12,500 bases of DNA, taken from NCBI GenBank assembly GCA_002005505.1, contig KV908423.1:157434-169933 (forward strand), written 5' to 3'. The stretch is from Botryococcus braunii (lineage: Eukaryota; Chlorophyta; Trebouxiophyceae). This document shows, piece by piece, positions 7,509 through 12,500 of the stretch. A program made the translations under genes and the position numbers. Position 1 is the stretch's first letter. Every line of letters begins with the position of its first letter. The notes under the pieces were generated by a model. It saw only the letters and a list, made by a program, of their open reading frames with translations, made no database searches and was not told the DNA's origin.

Positions 7509-7813
7509 TGAACATTGTTAGAACATGTTAGACATATAGAGTTGAGTTTAGCTCATCGGACAAAGTAATGAACACGACCTGGGTGAGAGCAGGTTAGGCG
7601 TGTTTGAACTGCGTCACCTTGTTAGGAGAGATGAGAGATATTGTAACACTTGGTTGGAACTATAGTGGCACTCCGGGTGTCTATCAATCAGTTGCTAACC
7701 AGTCCTTGACTTGTATATGTCCGTGCCTACTTAACAACGCACAAGTAGGAGGACATCGTCTAACACCCTCCGTACCGCCACCATGCAGGATACGCCAAGC
7801 CCAGAATATTTCA
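7509..7813 (+). repeat. 5' LTR of the copia element (right end firm, left end tentative)
   Basis: The right end is set by TATTTCA at 7807-7813: the terminal CA directly abuts the primer-binding site. The left end is uncertain. TGAACATTG at 7509 gives TGAA...TTCA, a 4-base terminal inverted repeat, and an LTR of 305 bases; TGTTAGAACA at 7516 and TGTTAGACAT at 7526 are alternatives. If copy 1 of the 143-base repeat belongs to the LTR, the start lies left of 7326. A TATA-like GTATATG (7713-7719) precedes a hairpin (7726-7732 with 7743-7749). The 3' LTR is outside the window, so identity between LTRs cannot be used. Confidence 0.55.
7647..7789 (+). repeat. 143-base perfect direct repeat, copy 2
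   Basis: Second copy of 7326-7468, with a 178-base spacer between the two. It starts CACTTGGTTGG and ends CCACCATGCAGG, the latter a near-perfect Kozak-type start context. A TGTAA stands just before it at 7642-7646. It lies within the LTR, whose end is 24 bases further on. Confidence 0.9.
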
Positions 7814-7842
7814 GGTTATGGGCCCACGGGCTCGGATGCTGA
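7783..7842 (+). other. Possible upstream ORF across the LTR/PBS junction
   Basis: An ATG in the strong context GCCACCATGC opens a 19-residue frame ending TGA at 7840-7842, shortly before the leader ORF. If the genomic RNA starts upstream of 7783, ribosomes would meet this ORF first. In copy 1 of the repeat the same ATG runs only four codons. Coding function is unproven. Confidence 0.2.
7814..7827 (+). promoter_or_regulatory. Primer-binding site for an initiator tRNA-Met half-molecule
   Basis: GGTTATGGGCCCAC abuts the LTR end. It is complementary to the anticodon stem and loop of eukaryotic initiator tRNA-Met (GTGGGCCCATAACC in plants). The first 13 bases equal the primer-binding site of Drosophila copia, which is primed by a cleaved 5' half of that tRNA. 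The usual plant copia site, TGGTATCAGAGC, pairing with the tRNA 3' end, is absent. The match is seen directly; the priming mechanism is inferred from copia and Ty5. Confidence 0.85.
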
Positions 7843-7881
7843 GAGTGGGTGGCGCCTAAATCGGAGCTCACTAGACTGTGA

Positions 7882-8154
7882 ATGGCGAAGAAGCGGACAA
7901 AGCAAACAGCCAGGAAGACCACCAACCTCAACGTTCCAGCGCGCTTGAGATCAGGACCTCCGTCATACAACGAACTAATCAGAGAAGGAGGACAACGTGG
8001 AGACCGCAATCCTGACGAGAGAGCCTTTATCGTCAAAGACTACATCTTTCACCTTCACGTTGGCTGTCCGTTAGCTCAACCCACCTGGTTCAGAAGTAAG
8101 ATCTTGCTGCTACCTTGCGAGTACTGGAGTTATAAGACAACTGGGGAATTATGA
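7882..8154 (+). CDS. Leader ORF with histone H3 N-tail-like sequence
   Basis: 90 codons between the primer-binding site and gag, in a different frame from gag. No known domain is recognised overall. The N-terminus MAKKRTKQTARKTT reproduces histone H3 residues 2-11 at residues 5-14 with one change (S10 to T); K7 and K12 correspond to H3 K4 and K9. A PPSY motif (26-29) has the form of the PPxY motif that recruits WW-domain ubiquitin ligases. The rest has an aromatic and hydrophobic C-terminal third. The TGA stop at 8152-8154 overlaps the gag ATG (8151-8153) as ATGA, suggesting termination-reinitiation. The start codon has T at -3 and G at +4, a middling context. A GTAAGA donor-like site at 8096-8101 might allow splicing. 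Coding status is inferred from placement, the overlap and the H3 match; a chance ORF is still possible. Confidence 0.55.
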   Translation: MAKKRTKQTARKTTNLNVPARLRSGPPSYNELIREGGQRGDRNPDERAFIVKDYIFHLHVGCPLAQPTWFRSKILLLPCEYWSYKTTGEL

Positions 8155-11100
8155 CTTCCAAGAAGAAAGGATCATCAGCTAGTGGAGCATCAACGTCAAG
8201 CAGTGAACCAGCCTCATCCACACCCATCAGAGAACCGTGTACTCCCAGCACCTCAAGAGGCAGCGGAGATGAGCTGCCCAAGATTATCCCAACAAATGTC
8301 AAGGTACACATAAAACTGAAGGAACGGGGGACAAATATTATTGTTTGGAAGAATGCATTTTTGGCAGCAAATGAGTCAAAAGGGTCTTTGCCTGCCATCC
8401 TGGAGGCTATGCCTGGTACAGCACATGACGCAGCCGCAATGTTACTGATTTATGAGTCAGTCCCAGAGGAATGGCTGGGACCTCTGTCTAATCTGCCCTC
8501 TGCTTATGATGCATATGAGTTCATCTGCAGAAAGTTTATTGGTGGATATAATATCGAGGCCAATGCAGATTGGCTCCAAGAAATGAGCCAGGGAATGAAA
8601 CATGACGAGACGATTTCGCAATATGTCAACAGAATGATCAACCTGAAGGCATGCCTTGACAGGAACAACCATGCTCTACTGGATGCACACGTTGCAACCC
8701 AGATTGTGCAGGGCTTGCCTGATGCAGCTAAAGAGCCAGGAATGATCACAACTGCTGCAGCACAACCCCTGGAGAAGCTGGCTGGACTTCTGCGCAACAC
8801 AGCAGCTGCAGTGGGTTTTGATGAATATGCTCCTCGCCAACCAAGGGTTTTGGCTCTTGGACAAGGCTCCAGTGGAGCCAATACCCCACCAGCTGCCAGT
8901 GCAGTCCATCAGCAGGCCCAACCAACTGTCTCTGAGGCCAAGTCCGAGACTAAGGGCATCTGCAACTACTGCAATAAGAAGGGGCATTACTGGAGGGACT
9001 GTCGAAAGAGGAAGCGGGACGAGGAGACCCAACGGAACGTAGTGGCAGCGGTCCAACAATTGCAGGGAATGTGGCCACAGGGACCTCCACATATGGGTGG
9101 CCCACACCCTCCTGCAGCCCAGCTGGCGCACCCTGGACTGGATGCCTTTCCGGCATGGTTCCAACCCCCAGCTCCCCCACCTCCACCACCTGGAGGTATG
9201 CCATACATAATTTCCCTCAACATCCTGAAGACTCCTGTCAGAAATTCGTCTCTGCAATCCTGGCTGGTGGACAGTGGAGCATCTGTACATCTGGTGAATG
9301 ATGTGACCCTACTACATAATCCAACTGTGCATGCCAAACCCATCCCATTACATCTGGCCACTTCAGATGCCACTGGAGGAATTGTAGCATCAGGCTCTGT
9401 CTGCATCCTCAGTCGAGTGGGAGTTCCCCTGTGGATACATCATGTTCAGTGTGTTCCTTCTGCAACCTCAAACATACTGTCAGTATCTGCAGCATTGCGG
9501 GATGGGGCAGTCTTTCGCACAGATGATGTTGGAGCGTTCACTGAAGTCTGTGGTCCAAACAGCTGGAGGTCTCGGATCAGTGCAGAGAAAGGGCTATTTT
9601 ATATTCATCAAGTTGTAGCTCTGAGTCCCAGTGTTAACCACAGAAGAATTTCAGCTGCTGTGAAGTCCAAAACCCCCACCCAAAACTCACACAACTGTGC
9701 CAGACGATACCTCTGGCATAGCAGAATGGGACATCCAGGTGAAACATGGATGCAGCGCCTAACCAATGAGGACCTGGTCTCGGGACTTGATACATCCCTA
9801 TGTCCCTGCTCCAATTGTCCAGTCTACTGTGAAGCATGTATTGAGGGAAAGACGTCTCGGCCTCCATTTGGAATAAGCAGTAGACCAGCTGTTGAACCAC
9901 TTGACAGAGTACATATTGACACTGTGGGCCCCATTTTTCCTGCTGCAGTAACTGGTGAACGTTACTGGGTGACTGCTTTGGATGAGTCATCTCAGTTAAA
10001 GGCGGTCCTGCCTGTGAAGTCCAAAGATGCCATCAGTGCTGCTGTGAGGGACCTCATTCTATACTGGCAGACCCAGAAGAAAACCAAAGTGAAGTGTGTC
10101 CGGTGTGACCGTGGAACTGAATTTCTGAATGCCACGTTCAAAGAATTTTGTGCATCCCAGGGGACTAAATTGGAGACCTCAGCTCCTTACACCCCGCAAC
10201 AGAATGGAGCGGCTGAAAGAGCCAATCGCACCCTCAAGGAACGTACCAGGACTCTTCTGGCTTTTGCAGCTGCCAGTCCAACGTTGTGGAAGGAGGCCCT
10301 GGAAACTGCATGCACCCTACTGAACATGGGTCCCAGTACCGGGAGGGACCGCACGCCATCAGAATTATTTTTTGGCTACAAACCAAATGTAACCCCACTG
10401 CGTACCTGGGGTTGCTTGGCCTTTGTGCACATTCCTGATGTCCAGCGCTCTGTGTTTTCCCCTAAAACTGTGCCAGGGATGCTTACTGGTTACTCAGCCT
10501 CCTCCAAAGCCTATCGGATCTATGTGGGAGGGGGTATCTGGAAGGAGAGCAGAGATGTGGTTTTCGTGGAGCACCTCAGGGGAGCCTCTCGGGTTGGCAT
10601 GAGCGTTTCCTCAACACAGTCTACAGAGTTTCTGTGTCCTGAGCCCTCTGCAAGTGACACTCCTCCAGTCTTTCCCGGCACCTCCCCTGGCACAACCAAC
10701 ATCAGCCTTGAGACAGATCTTGATGACCCACACAGTGAGCCTGAGTACCTGCCAGCCTCCAGCAACCTCCCCACACAGCCTGTCACAGGACCCCCCAGTG
10801 AGGCTGAGCCCGAGCCTGAATCCAGAAGACTGTGTGACCCAGTGGAGATGGATCAAACCCTGGAGGCAGTACAGGACTTAGCCAGAGGAGTGAGACAGGA
10901 CTCCCACCTTCGACCGCAGATGGAGCGAGCCCAGGAGGTCCTCAGACCAACTAGGTCTGATTGCCGCAACCACCAATTGGATGGCCTGACCCGGGCTCAA
11001 CGACACGAACAACGCACTGCCGCCAAAGACCTCCTGCTGCCACAGGAGAAGGGAGAGAGCAGAGAGCGAGAGGGGTTGACTGAATGTGACTCTCTGTCAC

Positions 11101-12500
11101 AGGGACCAGGGGAAGTGCAGCTAGAGGGTGATTCACATGAGGGGCATGAATTGCATGTGAGTGCAGTGAGGGGGGCAGCTACATGCAAAGCTGCAAATGG
11201 TCCCGGGGAGCTGAGCAGTATGGGTGGGTCTTGTTCAGTGACGGAGAGAAATGTAAGAGATGTGACCATGCAGAGTTCTTCTGGCAACCCGTCCAGTCAG
11301 AGCACTCCTGGACGGGACTGTGGTGGCAGCCACCGGTCAGAGGAAGCATCATATGCTTTCTCTGCACCAGCCAAACATGATTGTGAGCGGGAGACAGGAT
11401 CTGCATCCTTGACTCCATGTAAGGGACGAGAGGAGGAGGTGAATCAGGAGCACAGACATTGTGGAGACAGACCAAATTACAAGTGCTCACTGAGAGGTAC
11501 CTGTGCCTGGGAGAGTGATGTCAGAGATGTGAGGTCACTCCCAACAGTGACATGCAGTCGGTCTGAGAGGCATGTGGATCACATAAATCAGGGGAAGTAT
11601 GCAGACACTCTGCCATATCCCGATGTTGCTTGTGAGAGACCTGAAGAGTCTGAACTCTTGCAGGCATGTCAGAGTGTGTCTGAGGAGGTGAATCGGAAGT
11701 CTGGACAATGTGAAGGGATTCCAAATTACAAAGACTGTCCGAGAGGTACCTGTGCATGGGAGGATGATGTGAGGGATGAGCAGAGTAACTTGTGCAAAGC
11801 CAAGTGTGAGTCCAAGCGAGAGCGTGCTATGAGAGAGCATTCTACTTCTACTGGAGAGCCTGTGATGTGTAACTCAGCGAGTGTCAGTGGAAGAGTAGTG
11901 GGTTCTGGACAAAGTGAGAGAAAATCAGGCAATTCAGAGGAAAAGCACACAGGTGTCAGATTTGGGAAAATTCACGTTCCCTCTAATTTGAGAGAAGCAC
12001 AGATGTCTCCCCAGTGGGAATACTGGAAGGCAGCTATGCAGGAAGAGCAAAATTCTCTAGATACTCATGAGGTCATGGAGTATGTTCCGAGACCTCGTGG
12101 ACATAAGGTTATTCCAGTTCACTGGATATTTTCAGTGAAAATGGATGCACATGGCAATGTTGTGAGATTCAAGGCCAGATTAGTGGCACAGGGATGCAGA
12201 CAAATCCCTGGAGTGGATGTGATGGAGGTCTTTGCTCCTACTAGTAGCTATGGAGCTAGAAGAGCTCTGCTTGCTGTTGCTGCAAGAGAGGGCTGTGAAA
12301 TTCATCAGGTGGACGTTAAGACCGCCTTTCTGAATGGTGAGCTCGAGGAGGAAGTATATGTAACGCAACCTCCTGGCTTTGAGAATGGTGATAAGAATAT
12401 TGTGTGCCGATTGAGAAAGGCGTTGTATGGCCTGAAGCAGGCTCCACGTGCCTGGCACAAAACCCTGAATGACAAACTTGAAGTCATGGGGTATGAGGTG
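8151..12500 (+). CDS. Copia Gag-Pol polyprotein (3'-partial: Gag, PR, IN, RT start)
   Basis: 1,450 codons without a stop, running off the right edge. Gag: a Ser/Thr-rich start, then a UBN2/retrotransposon-type capsid region (about residues 60-230), then a CCHC zinc knuckle C271-x2-C274-x4-H279-x4-C284. Protease: WLVDSGASVHLV with catalytic Asp374. Integrase: an HHCC zinc domain (H523, H528, C560, C563) and the catalytic triad D590 (HIDTVGP), D653 (CDRGTEF), E689 (QNGAAERANRT) with D-x35-E spacing, followed by the family block ending DVVFVEHL near 808. Residues about 810-1280 are a long linker rich in Ser, Glu and Cys. Reverse transcriptase starts near 1281 (MSPQWEYWKAAMQEE), with KARLVAQG, VDVKTAFLNGELEEEVYV (first catalytic Asp1388) and LYGLKQAPRAWH; the YVDD box lies beyond the window. 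The protein is cut into its parts by its own protease. Gag and Pol share one frame, so the excess of Gag must arise otherwise than by frameshifting. Confidence 0.95.
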   Translation, partial: MTSKKKGSSASGASTSSSEPASSTPIREPCTPSTSRGSGDELPKIIPTNVKVHIKLKERGTNIIVWKNAFLAANESKGSLPAILEAMPGTAHDAAAMLLIYESVPEEWLGPLSNLPSAYDAYEFICRKFIGGYNIEANADWLQEMSQGMKHDETISQYVNRMINLKACLDRNNHALLDAHVATQIVQGLPDAAKEPGMITTAAAQPLEKLAGLLRNTAAAVGFDEYAPRQPRVLALGQGSSGANTPPAASAVHQQAQPTVSEAKSETKGICNYCNKKGHYWRDCRKRKRDEETQRNVVAAVQQLQGMWPQGPPHMGGPHPPAAQLAHPGLDAFPAWFQPPAPPPPPPGGMPYIISLNILKTPVRNSSLQSWLVDSGASVHLVNDVTLLHNPTVHAKPIPLHLATSDATGGIVASGSVCILSRVGVPLWIHHVQCVPSATSNILSVSAALRDGAVFRTDDVGAFTEVCGPNSWRSRISAEKGLFYIHQVVALSPSVNHRRISAAVKSKTPTQNSHNCARRYLWHSRMGHPGETWMQRLTNEDLVSGLDTSLCPCSNCPVYCEACIEGKTSRPPFGISSRPAVEPLDRVHIDTVGPIFPAAVTGERYWVTALDESSQLKAVLPVKSKDAISAAVRDLILYWQTQKKTKVKCVRCDRGTEFLNATFKEFCASQGTKLETSAPYTPQQNGAAERANRTLKERTRTLLAFAAASPTLWKEALETACTLLNMGPSTGRDRTPSELFFGYKPNVTPLRTWGCLAFVHIPDVQRSVFSPKTVPGMLTGYSASSKAYRIYVGGGIWKESRDVVFVEHLRGASRVGMSVSSTQSTEFLCPEPSASDTPPVFPGTSPGTTNISLETDLDDPHSEPEYLPASSNLPTQPVTGPPSEAEPEPESRRLCDPVEMDQTLEAVQDLARGVRQDSHLRPQMERAQEVLRPTRSDCRNHQLDGLTRAQRHEQRTAAKDLLLPQEKGESREREGLTECDSLSQGPGEVQLEGDSHEGHELHVSAVRGAATCKAANGPGELSSMGGSCSVTERNVRDVTMQSSSGNPSSQSTPGRDCGGSHRSEEASYAFSAPAKHDCERETGSASLTPCKGREEEVNQEHRHCGDRPNYKCSLRGTCAWESDVRDVRSLPTVTCSRSERHVDHINQGKYADTLPYPDVACERPEESELLQACQSVSEEVNRKSGQCEGIPNYKDCPRGTCAWEDDVRDEQSNLCKAKCESKRERAMREHSTSTGEPVMCNSASVSGRVVGSGQSERKSGNSEEKHTGVRFGKIHVPSNLREAQMSPQWEYWKAAMQEEQNSLDTHEVMEYVPRPRGHKVIPVHWIFSVKMDAHGNVVRFKARLVAQGCRQIPGVDVMEVFAPTSSYGARRALLAVAAREGCEIHQVDVKTAFLNGELEEEVYVTQPPGFENGDKNIVCRLRKALYGLKQAPRAWHKTLNDKLEVMGYEV
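11433..11537 (+). repeat. 35-residue Cys module in the linker, copy 1
   Basis: Starts EEVN and contains CGDRPNYK and RGTCAWESDVRD. It aligns without gaps to 11682-11786 with 21 of 35 residues identical. Conserved positions include the first Cys, PNYK, RGTCAWE and DVRD. Confidence 0.8.
11682..11786 (+). repeat. 35-residue Cys module in the linker, copy 2
   Basis: Second copy, 83 codons after the first, containing CEGIPNYK and RGTCAWEDDVRD. The frame and spacing of the core are kept although the variable positions have diverged, which suggests an old duplication under some constraint. Confidence 0.8.

Larger units (their letters stand above)
10578..11990 (+). other. Long Cys-rich linker between integrase and reverse transcriptase
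   Basis: About 470 residues of the polyprotein with no recognised domain. The first third is Pro/Ser/Glu-rich and the rest has some 18 scattered Cys residues, many in short x-C-x contexts. Copia elements usually have a shorter low-complexity linker here. It stays fully open, so it is either tolerated or used. Confidence 0.7.
7509..12500 (+). mobile_element. Ty1/copia LTR retrotransposon, 5' part, apparently intact
   Basis: Order seen: LTR, initiator tRNA-Met primer-binding site, leader ORF, then Gag - zinc knuckle - protease - integrase - reverse transcriptase in one frame. Integrase lying before reverse transcriptase defines the Ty1/copia superfamily. RNase H, the end of reverse transcriptase, the polypurine tract and the 3' LTR lie beyond the window. 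No stop or frameshift interrupts 1,450 codons, so the copy is probably recent and may be active. Its left limit depends on the LTR start, which is tentative. Confidence 0.9.

Noticed and set aside
7326..7789. The 143-base repeats as a TRIM (miniature LTR) element
   Set aside because: The size would fit, but the repeats do not start with TG or end with CA and no target-site duplication flanks them (GAAGG against ATACG).
7850..7867. TGGCGCC as a tRNA-Lys-type primer-binding site
   Set aside because: It matches for only seven bases and no CA-ending LTR stands before it; the initiator tRNA-Met match at 7814 directly after TTTCA is far better.
7604..7948. 114-codon plus-strand frame across the LTR end
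   Set aside because: It has no usual ATG start, runs through the LTR and the primer-binding site, and overlaps the leader ORF in another frame; probably chance.
8136..8154. -1 ribosomal frameshift joining the leader ORF to gag
   Set aside because: The overlap is only about 19 bases and contains no X-XXY-YYZ heptamer; ATGA reinitiation explains the layout better.
8504..9406. Minus-strand ORFs of 125-204 codons opposite gag
   Set aside because: They are shadows of the intact gag-pol frame, which shows clear domain motifs on the plus strand.

Overview
The window reads as nuclear DNA of a photosynthetic eukaryote, most likely a green alga. The evidence is a plastid-type pyruvate dehydrogenase E1-alpha gene split by seven GT-AG introns, a retrotransposon primed by a plant-type initiator tRNA-Met, and TGTAA motifs of the kind chlorophytes use for polyadenylation. 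The species cannot be fixed from the sequence. There are no bacterial operons, CRISPR arrays or rRNA genes.

Layout. (1) 1-760: a minus-strand fragment of a non-LTR retrotransposon (146-691). It carries only the C-terminal, restriction-endonuclease-like region and is flanked by a 12-base direct repeat (64-75 and 733-744) that may be its target-site duplication. (2) 761-997: short upstream region of the next gene, with one CACGTG box. (3) 998-5260: complete eight-exon gene for the E1-alpha subunit of plastid pyruvate dehydrogenase, 436 residues after splicing. Its introns hold a T30 tract, a G-quadruplex motif and a 58-codon ORF. (4) 5261-7508: about 2.2 kb without a convincing gene. It holds exon-like islands, a minus-strand G-quadruplex motif, a tRNA-like A/B-box pair, two long poly-T tracts and the first copy of a 143-base perfect repeat. 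(5) about 7509-12500: the 5' part of a Ty1/copia retrotransposon. It consists of a 5' LTR ending in TTTCA at 7813, an abutting primer-binding site complementary to the anticodon arm of initiator tRNA-Met, a 90-codon leader ORF, and an uninterrupted Gag-protease-integrase-reverse transcriptase frame of 1,450 codons that runs off the window.

The most unusual region is the start of the copia element. The leader ORF begins MAKKRTKQTARKTT, so its residues 5-14 match histone H3 residues 2-11 at nine of ten positions (S10 replaced by T). Its stop codon overlaps the Gag start as ATGA, which suggests coupled translation. The polyprotein also carries an unusually long (about 470-residue) Cys-rich linker between integrase and reverse transcriptase, with a duplicated 35-residue module. 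The open frame over 4.35 kb suggests that this copy is young.
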